Shown: one piece after another, positions 1 through 8,675 of the stretch
How the letters are laid out: each line of letters opens with the position of its first letter
Numbering within the stretch: the first letter of the stretch is position 1
Assembly (NCBI GenBank): GCA_001769855.1
Contig: MEPP01000009.1
Span: 62,001 to 126,000, forward strand
Length of the DNA stretch: 64,000 bases
Source of the DNA: Bdellovibrionales bacterium GWA2_49_15
GTDB lineage: Bacteria > Bdellovibrionota > Bacteriovoracia > Bacteriovoracales > Bacteriovoracaceae
Direction of reading: 5' to 3'
Translations under genes and position numbers: made by a program
The notes under the pieces: model-generated
Told to the model about the DNA's origin: nothing
Databases searched by the model: none
The model's input: only the letters and a program-made list of their open reading frames with translations

Positions 1-271
1 ATAAAATATCATTCACGCACATGGCGACCAGATCAATCCCGATGGTATCGTGGATTTCCAGCTCCTGGGCCAGCTTCAATTTCGTGCCGACTCCGTCGGT
101 CCCGGAGACCAGATAACGGCCGTCCTGCATATCATAGACGGCGGCAAAGCCACCGACTCCATGGAGCACGCGGGGGTACTGGGAACACTGCTTTTGAACT
201 TTGACCTTGATCCGTTCGACAAAGTCATCTCCCGCCTCAATGTCCACACCTGCGCTTTTGTAATTACTCAT
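1..271 (-). CDS. purM: Phosphoribosylformylglycinamidine cyclo-ligase (AIR synthase), N-terminal part; runs off the window
   Basis: PurM converts FGAM plus ATP to AIR, the fifth step of de novo purine synthesis. Only about 90 N-terminal residues lie in the window. They read [14 protein letters not shown] at the start, then SGTDGVGTK near residues 56-64 and MCVNDIL near 84-90, both hallmark AIR-synthase motifs (nucleotide and metal binding). The ATG at 271 lies 9 bases after the purH stop, with AGGAGCT-like bases upstream, so it is the last visible gene of the purine operon. The reading frame is open to base 1, and the missing C-terminus lies outside. Identification is firm from the motifs and context. 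Confidence 0.93.
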   Translation of the reverse strand, partial: MSNYKSAGVDIEAGDDFVERIKVKVQKQCSQYPRVLHGVGGFAAVYDMQDGRYLVSGTDGVGTKLKLAQELEIHDTIGIDLVAMCVNDIL

Positions 272-280
272 AGCAAGCTC

Positions 281-1825
281 CTAGTGGTTGAAGTGTCGAC
301 GGCCGGTAAAAATCAGGCCAAGGGAAAGTGAGTTGGCGGCCGCGATGACCTCCTGATCCTTAATGGAACCGCCTGGCTCCACAATCCAGCTGATGCCATT
401 TTCATGGGCCAGCTCAATACTGTCTTTAAAGGGAAAAAAGGCGTCGGAGAACAGCACCAGCTCGCCCATGGGAATGCTCAGGGATGAGTTCTTGGCCTGG
501 CGTGCGGCCTCCTGCAAACTCAAAACGCGGTTGGGATTGCCTGCTCCCATGCCCGCCAGCACCAGGGCCTTGTCTTTTTTCCCTACCAGACAGATGGCAT
601 TGGACTTGATCGCCTTGACTGCCAGTGAGCCAAACATAAACAGCCGCTGGTCATGAAATTTTGCCGGCCAGGATTTGCCGCCCACCAAAGTAAACTCATG
701 ATCGGCCCCGAGATCGCGCTGACAGGAGAGCTCGCCGCCCACCAGAGACAGATGCTTGGGCCCCATTTTTTTAAAATCCTCCGCACTATAAAGCGGAATT
801 TTTAAGAGTCTGAGATTTTTCTTGGCCTGTAATATTTTGAGCGCCTCACCGTCAAAGTCGGGGGCCAAAATAATCTCATAAAATTTTTCGGTTAATAATT
901 GAGCGGTCTCCTCATTCACCGTTTTAGAGAGTGCCACGATTCCCCCGAAGGCGCTGATGGGGTCGCCCTCGATGGCGAGGCCTAAGGCCTCTTTTAAAGT
1001 CGAGGTTATGGCAATTCCGCAGGGGTTGCCATGCTTCACCACCAGGGCCGAGCATTCCTGCTTGCCCTCCACATGGAGAACAAGCTCGCTCATGAGCATC
1101 CAGGCCTGATCGGCGTCCAGGTAATTGTTATAGCTCATTTCCTTTCCCTGGAGCTGGAGCGCATGCGGTATTCCCATGCTGGAATGATCTTTGGTAATCC
1201 GGGCCTCCTGATGGGGATTTTCGCCGTACCTTAGAGGAATCGTTTCCTCGGCCGTGAAGGCGGAAAAAATTCTTTGATCGTACTCGCAGGTGGCCTGATA
1301 GGTTTTTCGCGCCTGATCCTTGCGAAATTCTAAACTGGTGGCGCCTTGATGACGGTCCAGCTCTTTGGCAAAATCAAGATAGTCGTCAGGCGAAACCAAG
1401 CTCACGGTTGAGGCAAAGTTTTTGGCAGCAGCACGAAGCAGGCACGGCCCGCCGATGTCAATCAGATCGACCGGCAACTCGGCCACCGGGGTTGTGGGAA
1501 AGGGGTAGAAGTTGACCGCCACAATATCCACGGGCGTAATCCCCAGGGCCTCGACGGTCTGGAGATCTTCCGGGGCCTCCCGGCGAAAAAGAATTCCACT
1601 CATCAAGGGAAAGCTCAGCGTTTTCATTCTTCCGTGGAAGGCCTCGGGGGTTTTGGTTAGCTCCTGCGCCTCGGTCACTTCGATTTTGGCATCACGGAGG
1701 GCCTGACAGGTTCCGCCGCTGGCATAGATTTTAATTCCATGTTTGCGCAGGGCCCGGGCCAGCTCAATTAATCCCGTTTTATCATAAACACTCAAAAGCG
1801 CCGTTTTAGCTTTGACCAGTTCCAT
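281..1825 (-). CDS. purH: Bifunctional AICAR transformylase / IMP cyclohydrolase
   Basis: PurH catalyses the last two steps to IMP: formyl transfer from 10-formyl-THF to AICAR, then ring closure. The 514 residues match the usual bacterial length (about 510-530). An MGS-like cyclohydrolase domain fills roughly residues 1-150 (LSVYDKTGL near 11-19, DIGGPCLLRAAAKN at 123-136). The transformylase follows, with RYGENPHQ near 199-206, the catalytic KHGNPCG at 264-270 and FSDAFFPF and EPGGSIKDQEVI near the C-terminus. The start ATG at 1825 has AGGAG six bases upstream. It follows purQ by 9 bases and precedes purM by 9 bases, consistent with a single operon. No oddities seen. Confidence 0.97.
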   Translation of the reverse strand: MELVKAKTALLSVYDKTGLIELARALRKHGIKIYASGGTCQALRDAKIEVTEAQELTKTPEAFHGRMKTLSFPLMSGILFRREAPEDLQTVEALGITPVDIVAVNFYPFPTTPVAELPVDLIDIGGPCLLRAAAKNFASTVSLVSPDDYLDFAKELDRHQGATSLEFRKDQARKTYQATCEYDQRIFSAFTAEETIPLRYGENPHQEARITKDHSSMGIPHALQLQGKEMSYNNYLDADQAWMLMSELVLHVEGKQECSALVVKHGNPCGIAITSTLKEALGLAIEGDPISAFGGIVALSKTVNEETAQLLTEKFYEIILAPDFDGEALKILQAKKNLRLLKIPLYSAEDFKKMGPKHLSLVGGELSCQRDLGADHEFTLVGGKSWPAKFHDQRLFMFGSLAVKAIKSNAICLVGKKDKALVLAGMGAGNPNRVLSLQEAARQAKNSSLSIPMGELVLFSDAFFPFKDSIELAHENGISWIVEPGGSIKDQEVIAAANSLSLGLIFTGRRHFNH

Positions 1826-1834
1826 GCTTATCTC

Positions 1835-2572
1835 CTATTCCTGTACATATTCCACAATATTTTTAAAGAGAACCTGCCCGTCACTGGGCGCGAAAGGCAG
1901 ACCGCTATATCCCGGCCCGCGACTCAAGTTAAATAAATTGGCTTCTGGATGAGGCATAAGGCCCAGCACATTGCCAATCTTGTTGGTGAGGCCGGCGATG
2001 TTGAGCAGCGATCCGTTCACATCCTCCGAGTAGGTCAAGGCGATATAGGAAGAGAGCTGCTTTTCGGTCACATCCAGGCCCAGCAATCGCCCCTCACCGT
2101 GGCGCATGGGCATCTGCAATTTGTTTGGTAAATTTCGAAGCCAGGGCGAAGGATTGGCGCGATTGGGACGCAGGGTGACCCATCGGTTCTTAAAATGGCC
2201 CTGAATATTGGGGGCAAGTGCGAATTTTTTCCCGCGAATACTGGGCAGGAGTCCAAGCTTGACCAGGGCCTGAAAGCCGTTGCAGATACCTAAGATGGGA
2301 AACTGTCTTTCAGAAAAGCGCTGCAGCTCTTCGCCTAATCCATGTTTAAGCTTGAGGGCCAAAATCTGGCCGCTGCCCAGCTCGTCGCCGAAGCTGAAGC
2401 CGCCGGGAATGGCGAAAATCTGAAAATCCCCCAGCATCGTGGGCCTCGCCAGGAGATCGTTAATATGAACGATAAGGGGATTGGCACCGGCCTGAGCGAA
2501 GGCCAACGCCGTCTCTCTCTCACAGTTAATTCCGTCACCGGTTAGAATCAGGGCACGCGGAGTGTAGGTCAT
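1835..2572 (-). CDS. purQ: FGAM synthase glutaminase subunit PurQ
   Basis: Class I glutamine amidotransferase subunit that supplies ammonia to PurL for FGAM formation. I chose the ATG at 2572: it gives a 245-residue protein starting MTYTPRALILTGDG, forms an ATGA overlap with the purL stop, and has AGGAG six bases upstream. A further-upstream in-frame start at 2590 would only add six residues. The nucleophile is visible in GICNGFQ (Cys about 97) and the His/Glu pair in LMPHPE near the C-terminus. PurQ as a separate gene is common in Bacillus-type systems, where it pairs with a small PurL and PurS. Here it sits beside a long PurL, which is less usual. Confidence 0.95.
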   Translation of the reverse strand: MTYTPRALILTGDGINCERETALAFAQAGANPLIVHINDLLARPTMLGDFQIFAIPGGFSFGDELGSGQILALKLKHGLGEELQRFSERQFPILGICNGFQALVKLGLLPSIRGKKFALAPNIQGHFKNRWVTLRPNRANPSPWLRNLPNKLQMPMRHGEGRLLGLDVTEKQLSSYIALTYSEDVNGSLLNIAGLTNKIGNVLGLMPHPEANLFNLSRGPGYSGLPFAPSDGQVLFKNIVEYVQE

Positions 2573-5500
2573 TTTATACTCCTGTTCCAAAAGTAACTCA
2601 TCTCGGAGACCGCCATCTGCAAAGACTCCTCACCGTCCTGGGTGCGAATCTTCAGCTCGTGCCCTTCTCGCGTCTGGCCTAAATAAGTGAAGGCGCTCAT
2701 CCGGGACTCGAACTCGGCGCGCTTTTCATTCGGCACACCCAAGATCATTCGAAAAGGCCCTTCGCCAAAAAGCACCTGGTCATCCACGGGAACGGCCAGC
2801 TCGCAGTCAAGGCCCAGCTTCTGGGAGTGTAAGAGCATTTCGGCCAGGGCCACCGCCAACCCTCCGTCGGAGAGATCGTGGGCGCTGACCACCACACCAT
2901 CCAAAATAGCACGGTGGATAGCTTCATACTGGGCCCGCATATCCTTGAGTTTTTCTAACATCTGCCACAGAAGATTTTCGTCTTTGGTGGAATCGGCATA
3001 AATTTCGGCAAACTCGGAGGCGCTCAAGGAACCACGGAGGGCACCCATGAGATACAGACAAACGCCCGGTCCGGGAATCGCGGGAGAAATACTTTTACGA
3101 ACATCAAAGCGTGAGATGGCCGTAACCAGCAAGGTCGGTAGGGCACTTATCGTTATCTCGCGGCCATCCAAATGTCGGCCTTTAAAATCATTCTTCATGC
3201 TATCTTTGCCGCTGATCATGGGAACTCCAAGAGCGCGAGCGGCATCGCGCAGACCCATCAAGGTCCGCACCAACATCCCCAGCTTCTGATCTCCGGGCCC
3301 GGGAGATTCCGGGCGCGCCTGTTGCATGGGGTCCGGCCAGCAGAAATTATCTAAAATGGCGGTGAAGGCGGGGTCTCCACCATGGACGATCCCATTGCGC
3401 ATGGCCTCGTCCACCGCGCACACACCCATCAAGTACGGATCAACCAAAGACAGTCGAGGATTCAGGCCCATGGAAACCAAAACCCCATTCTCCATCTCTC
3501 CCCCGTGGGGATGTAGCCAGACTCCGCCGGCATTATGTGGGGCCTCACCATTCATGCCACCCATGGGGCGAATCACGGTGGAAGCCTGAACCTCGTGATC
3601 GTAGCAGGTAATCCAGGGCCACTTTGAGGCGATATTCGGCCGTGACAAAAGCCTTTCGAGGGTATGCTTAAAATCCACCTTGGGCGCCGCAGGTGCCTTG
3701 GCAAGACGCCATTCAAAGGCCCGGCCGATATTCTCGTTTCCATTCCAGTAGGCCTTCAGCTCCATGGGAGGAAGTCCGTCATGGAGAAAGGCCAAGGGCA
3801 AGGACGCCACGGTGTCGGGGCCGACCTTCACCTCAAAAAAACCGCTTTGGGTGAAAGTTCCAAGAACTGAGGCCTCCACCCCACGCTTCAACGATAACTC
3901 GAAGAAGGCCACCCAGCTTGTCTCCGGAACAGCAAAGGTCATGCGCTCCTGGCTTTCACTCACGATGATTTCCCAGGGCATGAGGCCATGATATTTCAAA
4001 GGACATTTACTCACATCAATTTCAGCGCCACCGGACAGCTGCGCCATCTCACCCACACTTGAGCTTAATCCGCCTGCGCCATTGTCGGTCAAGGTGCGAT
4101 AGAGTCCAAGGTCGCGGGCCTCCAAGAGAAAATCCTGCAGGCGTTTTTGGGTGATGGGATCGCCAATCTGAACCACAGATAAAGGAACAGATTCTTCCAA
4201 CTCCAGCGAGCTCATGGTGGCACCGTGAACTCCATCACGGCCCACGCGCCCACCGGCCATGACGATCAGGTCACCGGGAAAAATTTCTTTTTTGTCCGTC
4301 GGTTTGCCCTTGATCGCAGGTGGAAGAACGCCCACCGTACCCACATAGATTAAAGGTTTGCCAGCATAGGATGGGTGAAAATAGATCGCCCCACCCACCG
4401 TGGGAATGCCGCTCTTGTTGCCGCCATCCTCGACCCCTTTATGCACGCCTTCCAAAATACGCTTGGGCGAAAGAAGTCCCTTGGGCAACTCAGAAAGGGC
4501 GACGGCATCGGCGTCAATTTCCTCGGCGGATGTTTTTTCCTGAGCGACACAAAAAACATCGGTATTCAAAATCGGTCGGGCACCCTGCCCGGTGCCCAAG
4601 ATATCGCGATTGACCCCCAGGATTCCGGTCAGGGCGCCACCATAGGGATCAAGGGCCGAGGGACTATTGTGGGTTTCAACCTTGGCACAGAGATCAATAT
4701 TTTTATCAAACCGAACGATTCCGGCATTGTCTTTAAAAAGTGAGATCGCCCAGTCGATTTTTCTTTCCGCAATAATTTCCTCACTGACACCTTTGATAAA
4801 AGTGCGGAAGGCCCCGTTAATTTCAGCCGGGCCGAAGGCGTGGGTCGCCGCAGGGCCCTCGGAATAGTGAATTTTGGCACTGAAAATTTTATGCTTGCAG
4901 TGCTCGCTCCAGGTTTGGGCCAGTATTTCCATCTCCACATCGGTTGGATTTTCGGGAAGGGCCAAGCGCCGTCTGTGGGCCAGGAAGTCTTCATTCTTAA
5001 ACTGGGCCTGAATCACTTTGATTTCCGGCAGCTCCAGCGCCCAGCAATTTTTCCCCGATAGGCCCAGCAGCTCCTGATCACTTTTGGCCAGGTCGATTTC
5101 ACGCACCAGCTTGGCACTCAGGTCCTCACCCACCGGGCCTGTGATCTCAACCTCGCGGGGAAGTTTTTCAAATTCAGAGCGGGTGTAAACCTGGCATTCT
5201 TCCAGCAGTCCATTGGCCAGGAGAGCGTGGGCGGCACTAAGCAGCTCAGCATGGGAAACATCGCCCGAGATAAGGTAAAGCCGGCCCGAGCGGACCTGGG
5301 CCTGAAGACCTATTAATTGCAAGGCCTCATGGGCGGCCTGGCCTTTGTTATCGGTCACACCGGGGCGGAAGGTGATTTGTACAGCCATATCATAATGAGG
5401 TGGAGTGGTGGTGCAGAGAACCGGATCACAAAAGGCAGATTCAACTTTTTTGAGACAGTCTCGCTCAGTGGAGGCGATAAAATATAATTCGCCAATGCTC

Positions 5501-5604
5501 AGGGCCTTGATGATGCCTAGATTTTTTTCCTGAAACCACCGCTGGAGTGAGGCCAGGGGACCGGCAAGTTCTCGATGATAAAGCTCATAGCGAAAGTATT
5601 GCAT
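2569..5604 (-). CDS. purL: FGAM synthase, large PurL with N-terminal PurS-like region, no glutaminase domain
   Basis: PurL makes FGAM from FGAR, ATP and ammonia. At 1011 residues it falls between small PurL (about 740) and the large E. coli-type enzyme (about 1295). Residues 1-150 look like the PurS-dimer-like N-terminal domain (MAVQITFRPGVTDNKG near 73-88). The ATPase core begins near TWSEHCKHK (231-239) and includes LTDNGAGGLSSSVGEM, SESQERM and SAHDLSDGGLAVALAEM. It ends where the large enzymes would begin their glutaminase, and that activity is encoded by the next gene, purQ, through an ATGA overlap. The start ATG at 5604 has a near-perfect AGGAGGT. The gene overlaps the purN 3' end by 20 bases. 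Confidence 0.95.
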   Translation of the reverse strand: MQYFRYELYHRELAGPLASLQRWFQEKNLGIIKALSIGELYFIASTERDCLKKVESAFCDPVLCTTTPPHYDMAVQITFRPGVTDNKGQAAHEALQLIGLQAQVRSGRLYLISGDVSHAELLSAAHALLANGLLEECQVYTRSEFEKLPREVEITGPVGEDLSAKLVREIDLAKSDQELLGLSGKNCWALELPEIKVIQAQFKNEDFLAHRRRLALPENPTDVEMEILAQTWSEHCKHKIFSAKIHYSEGPAATHAFGPAEINGAFRTFIKGVSEEIIAERKIDWAISLFKDNAGIVRFDKNIDLCAKVETHNSPSALDPYGGALTGILGVNRDILGTGQGARPILNTDVFCVAQEKTSAEEIDADAVALSELPKGLLSPKRILEGVHKGVEDGGNKSGIPTVGGAIYFHPSYAGKPLIYVGTVGVLPPAIKGKPTDKKEIFPGDLIVMAGGRVGRDGVHGATMSSLELEESVPLSVVQIGDPITQKRLQDFLLEARDLGLYRTLTDNGAGGLSSSVGEMAQLSGGAEIDVSKCPLKYHGLMPWEIIVSESQERMTFAVPETSWVAFFELSLKRGVEASVLGTFTQSGFFEVKVGPDTVASLPLAFLHDGLPPMELKAYWNGNENIGRAFEWRLAKAPAAPKVDFKHTLERLLSRPNIASKWPWITCYDHEVQASTVIRPMGGMNGEAPHNAGGVWLHPHGGEMENGVLVSMGLNPRLSLVDPYLMGVCAVDEAMRNGIVHGGDPAFTAILDNFCWPDPMQQARPESPGPGDQKLGMLVRTLMGLRDAARALGVPMISGKDSMKNDFKGRHLDGREITISALPTLLVTAISRFDVRKSISPAIPGPGVCLYLMGALRGSLSASEFAEIYADSTKDENLLWQMLEKLKDMRAQYEAIHRAILDGVVVSAHDLSDGGLAVALAEMLLHSQKLGLDCELAVPVDDQVLFGEGPFRMILGVPNEKRAEFESRMSAFTYLGQTREGHELKIRTQDGEESLQMAVSEMSYFWNRSIK

Positions 5605-6262
5605 CGCTACCTCCTGTGCCTGCGGGTTGATTCCAAATCTGCAACAGGCCGGTGGGTGTCGATCGACCGACCAGATGGCCGCGGCTCCACGCCTCTAAAA
5701 ACTCATGCCATAAAGGCCCTTCCAAAGAGCGCCCGCGGGACTTAAAAGTTGCAAAGTCATCTTTTTCAAGGCGCGGAAAACTTTTTTGCAAAACGATCGG
5801 CCCGTTATCCAAGGCCTCAGTAACCAGGTGAATGGTGACGCCCGAAATTTTTACGCCGGCATCAAAGGCATCCTGATAAGCGTTGGCACCTTTGAAGGCA
5901 GGCAAAAGGGAAGGATGAATATTGGCCACCCGATACAGCTCGCCTAATTTCCAAGATTGTAAAAAGGATGCTCCCAGGATGCGCATGAAACCCGCCAGGC
6001 AAACCCATTCGGCCCCAAACTCCAGCAGGGCCCGACTCATTTTTTCCTCGTGAGCGGCACGATCTGCTTTTAGTTTTGGATACGGCATACACAGGCCGGG
6101 CACCCCAAAGTTTTTAGCGCGGGATAAAACATAAGCGTCCTCGTGATCACTCAGCACCGCCACCACCTGGGCCAGGTGGGGAAATTTGTGGCACCAGCGC
6201 ATGATGGCCTCAGCGTTGGTGCCATCTCCGGAGGCCATAATTGCCAATTTCCGCGTTTGCAT
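5585..6262 (-). CDS. purN: Phosphoribosylglycinamide formyltransferase (10-formyl-THF dependent)
   Basis: PurN transfers a formyl group from 10-formyl-THF to GAR, giving FGAR. The 225 residues start with the phosphate-binding motif MASGDGTNAEAI. The catalytic triad is visible: Asn114 and His116 in VANIHPSLLPAF and Asp152 in TEALDNGPIV. The length is slightly above the 190-215 usual for the family, with a C-terminal tail after residue 200. It lies 2 bases downstream of purD and overlaps purL by 20 bases. No PurT (formate-dependent) alternative is seen in the window, so this is the formylating enzyme of the operon. Confidence 0.95.
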   Translation of the reverse strand: MQTRKLAIMASGDGTNAEAIMRWCHKFPHLAQVVAVLSDHEDAYVLSRAKNFGVPGLCMPYPKLKADRAAHEEKMSRALLEFGAEWVCLAGFMRILGASFLQSWKLGELYRVANIHPSLLPAFKGANAYQDAFDAGVKISGVTIHLVTEALDNGPIVLQKSFPRLEKDDFATFKSRGRSLEGPLWHEFLEAWSRGHLVGRSTPTGLLQIWNQPAGTGGSDAILSL

Positions 6263-6264
6263 GA

Positions 6265-7539
6265 TTAATCCCGCCCAATATCTTTGCGATAGAAACTGCC
6301 ATCTAATTTTATTTTTGTTAAGGCACCATATACTTTTTCTCTGGCCTCGCGCATGTTTTGGCCACAGGCCGTGAGGCCGAGTACTCTTCCGCCCTTATTC
6401 ACCAGGCCGCCATCCGTTCCCTTCGCCACCCCTGCATAATAAACGCTCACCTGCTCAGCGCTGATAGGGGAAATGGATTTACCCAGAATCATCCCCTTTC
6501 CTTCCACATCGGGATAACCGCCGGAGGCCAGCACCACATGCACAAAGCATTGATCGGGATTATTGTGGTGGCCCAGCTTATGGAGGGTCTTTTCGGTCAC
6601 ATGCCAAAAAAGCATCCCGAGATCGAGCTTCAGACTGGGGATGAGCACCTGGGTTTCAGGGTCACCGGAGCGAACGTTATATTCTAAAAGAAAGGCCTGA
6701 TCGTCTTCAATCAGCAAACCTAAAAACATAAAACCTTGATAGGAAAGACCGCGATCTTTAAGACCGTTTATACTTTTTCGAAAGATCTCCTCGGTCTGCT
6801 GCTGAATGGAAGGCGAGGGCCAGTTGGGTCGAAGCTGCGCCCCCATGCCACCGGTGTTGGGACCGAGATCAGAGTCGAAAGCACGCTTATAATCCTGGGC
6901 GTAACCTAAAATATAAAATGAATCCCCATCCACCAGTGCAATGGTGGAAATCTCGTAACCTTTCAAACGTCTTTCTAAAACAAGCTTTTCTGATTTGATA
7001 ATTTTGTTATCAGAGAGCAGCGCCCACACCGCGGCCTTGGCCTCCGCCTTGGTGTCGGTGACAATCACGCCCTTGCCTTGGGCCAGCTCATCGGCCTTGA
7101 CCACGATGGAAAAGGGCGCCTTGTCAATAAATTGCTCGGCCTCGCTAAGCGAGCTGGTGGTAAAATAAGGGGCCGTCGGAATCCCATACTGCTCCATAAA
7201 GGTTTTGGCAAAACCTTTGGAACTCTCCAACTGAGCGGCGGCGCGACCGGGACCGATCACGCGAAACCCTTCTTGTGAGAAGAAATCAGCATACCCCTGG
7301 GCCAGGTAAGTTTCCGGCCCGATCACCACTAAATCCACGTTCAGCTCGCGCGCCCTCGCTGCCACTGCTTCTTTCGTGTCCTCTGCGGGCGCGTTGGCAA
7401 ACAAGGGAGCTAATCCCTCACTCAAAAATAATCCGGGATTGCCCGGGTGCACATAGACGTGCGTGATGAGCGAGGACTTTAAGGCCCCTAACGCCAAGGC
7501 GTGCTCTCTGCCACCACTTCCAAGGACGACAAGCCTCAT
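6265..7539 (-). CDS. purD: Phosphoribosylamine-glycine ligase (GAR synthetase)
   Basis: PurD joins phosphoribosylamine to glycine with ATP. The 424-residue protein has the family's normal length. Visible are the N-terminal dinucleotide-like VVLGSGGREHALA, VVIGPETYLAQGYADFF, and the ATP-grasp core with VVKADELAQGKGVIV, the TGGMGA-type loop (LGPNTGGMGAQ) and LLEYNVRSGDPETQ, which holds the metal-binding Glu and Asn. It overlaps the upstream purC by four bases (ATGA) and precedes purN by two bases. It is part of the tightly coupled purine operon. Confidence 0.96.
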   Translation of the reverse strand: MRLVVLGSGGREHALALGALKSSLITHVYVHPGNPGLFLSEGLAPLFANAPAEDTKEAVAARARELNVDLVVIGPETYLAQGYADFFSQEGFRVIGPGRAAAQLESSKGFAKTFMEQYGIPTAPYFTTSSLSEAEQFIDKAPFSIVVKADELAQGKGVIVTDTKAEAKAAVWALLSDNKIIKSEKLVLERRLKGYEISTIALVDGDSFYILGYAQDYKRAFDSDLGPNTGGMGAQLRPNWPSPSIQQQTEEIFRKSINGLKDRGLSYQGFMFLGLLIEDDQAFLLEYNVRSGDPETQVLIPSLKLDLGMLFWHVTEKTLHKLGHHNNPDQCFVHVVLASGGYPDVEGKGMILGKSISPISAEQVSVYYAGVAKGTDGGLVNKGGRVLGLTACGQNMREAREKVYGALTKIKLDGSFYRKDIGRD

Positions 7540-8675
7540 GCAAACTCCTGTAAAGATCGGGCCACCTGGCCAAGCTCCGGCACCTCAGGGAAAGGCCGGT
7601 TGATCTGGGCCCCATCCGCCACCACATTGGCGAGAGCGCAATACATATTGCTGATACTTTTCTTAAAAGCGGGAGGTAATGCCGGCGGAGCGCCTACGGC
7701 CGCCCTGGCCTCTTTTTTCCAATCGGGGCCACTCTGATTTTCCCCATTCTTTTTCTTATAGCTCTCCCACTCTTGGAACCAGGCCGTCTTGCGGTAAAAA
7801 CGCCGCAGCACTTCTTTGGAAAGCTGCATGCCACGATATTCCAGCCGTAGCTCGTCGGGCCCGATGGCATCCAGCAAAATAATTTGCCGGCCCTCGCCGA
7901 AGCCAAATTCAAATTTGCCGTCCTGCAACTCAATCTCATGGCGGGCGAAGGCCCCTTGAAGGAGATAGGCCAGCAGCCGAATATGGGTATTTAAATTTTC
8001 AAACTCGTGGCGGCCACAGCCGCTGATCTCTTCCGCCTCCCGCAACCTCAGCATGCGGTCGGAGGGTTCAAGCTTGGTGGAAAATTCCACCAAAGGCCTT
8101 TCAAATTTGGCGCCGGCCACGGGGACCTGGTCGAGATTCAAATCTAAAACGACCTCAGGATTTTTCAGCCGTTTTAGGAGACTGCTGCCCTCGGGAAGCG
8201 CGAAGCGGAAAATGGCCTCAAGGGGAATCAGGCATCGCTCCGGTTTTGTGTTATAAAGTGCATAATCATAGTGCCCATCTTGAAATGGCGGCCGAAGAAC
8301 CTTAAAAGGCAGCACGCCGATGCAATCAGTTCCCACATGGGCGCCGAGCTTTTGCCCGGAGAGATTATACTTGCCTAAAAAATGATGGGACATCCCGGTG
8401 GATTCAAAGCGCTCCAGGCCGGCCTTCTCGGCAGGACTGAGCAAGGGCAGGATCGGACGAACCAGCTCGCGCCAAACGTTGGGCCGTTCGAGCATGGTAA
8501 AGCAGCCGGTGGTGAAGGCCGCCAGGGCCTCGCCTTTTTTTTCGATATGATCGGGCATCTCGCCCCAGTCAAAAATGGAGTAGCGATTTGAAAAATGAAA
8601 CAGCAAGGGAGACTGGGCATAATCGCCGTGAATGTTTTTTACACTGCCCTGATGAATAAGAGGGAACTGTTTCAT
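7536..8675 (-). CDS. purC: Divergent SAICAR synthetase (PurC family)
   Basis: The expected role is ligation of aspartate to CAIR, giving SAICAR. At 379 residues it is longer than typical bacterial PurC (about 240) and bacterial/yeast long forms (about 300). Family motifs are recognisable but altered: GSVKNI for the GKxKxxY/RDIY loop near residue 10, SNRYSIFD for SDRISAFD, LIPLEAIFR for the VPVEVVVR strand, FSTKLEPSDR, the signature DGKFEFG, and LLDAIGPDELRLEY in place of DExSPDxxRLWD. The C-terminal 80 residues are family-like but diverged. The start has an excellent AGGAGGT and overlaps purE by ATGA. Operon position supports PurC function; substrate residues differ enough that activity is inferred. 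Confidence 0.85.
   Translation of the reverse strand: MKQFPLIHQGSVKNIHGDYAQSPLLFHFSNRYSIFDWGEMPDHIEKKGEALAAFTTGCFTMLERPNVWRELVRPILPLLSPAEKAGLERFESTGMSHHFLGKYNLSGQKLGAHVGTDCIGVLPFKVLRPPFQDGHYDYALYNTKPERCLIPLEAIFRFALPEGSSLLKRLKNPEVVLDLNLDQVPVAGAKFERPLVEFSTKLEPSDRMLRLREAEEISGCGRHEFENLNTHIRLLAYLLQGAFARHEIELQDGKFEFGFGEGRQIILLDAIGPDELRLEYRGMQLSKEVLRRFYRKTAWFQEWESYKKKNGENQSGPDWKKEARAAVGAPPALPPAFKKSISNMYCALANVVADGAQINRPFPEVPELGQVARSLQEFA

Noticed and set aside
50-331. Plus-strand ORF at the left edge
   Set aside because: It is antisense to purM, whose motifs are unmistakable in the minus strand.
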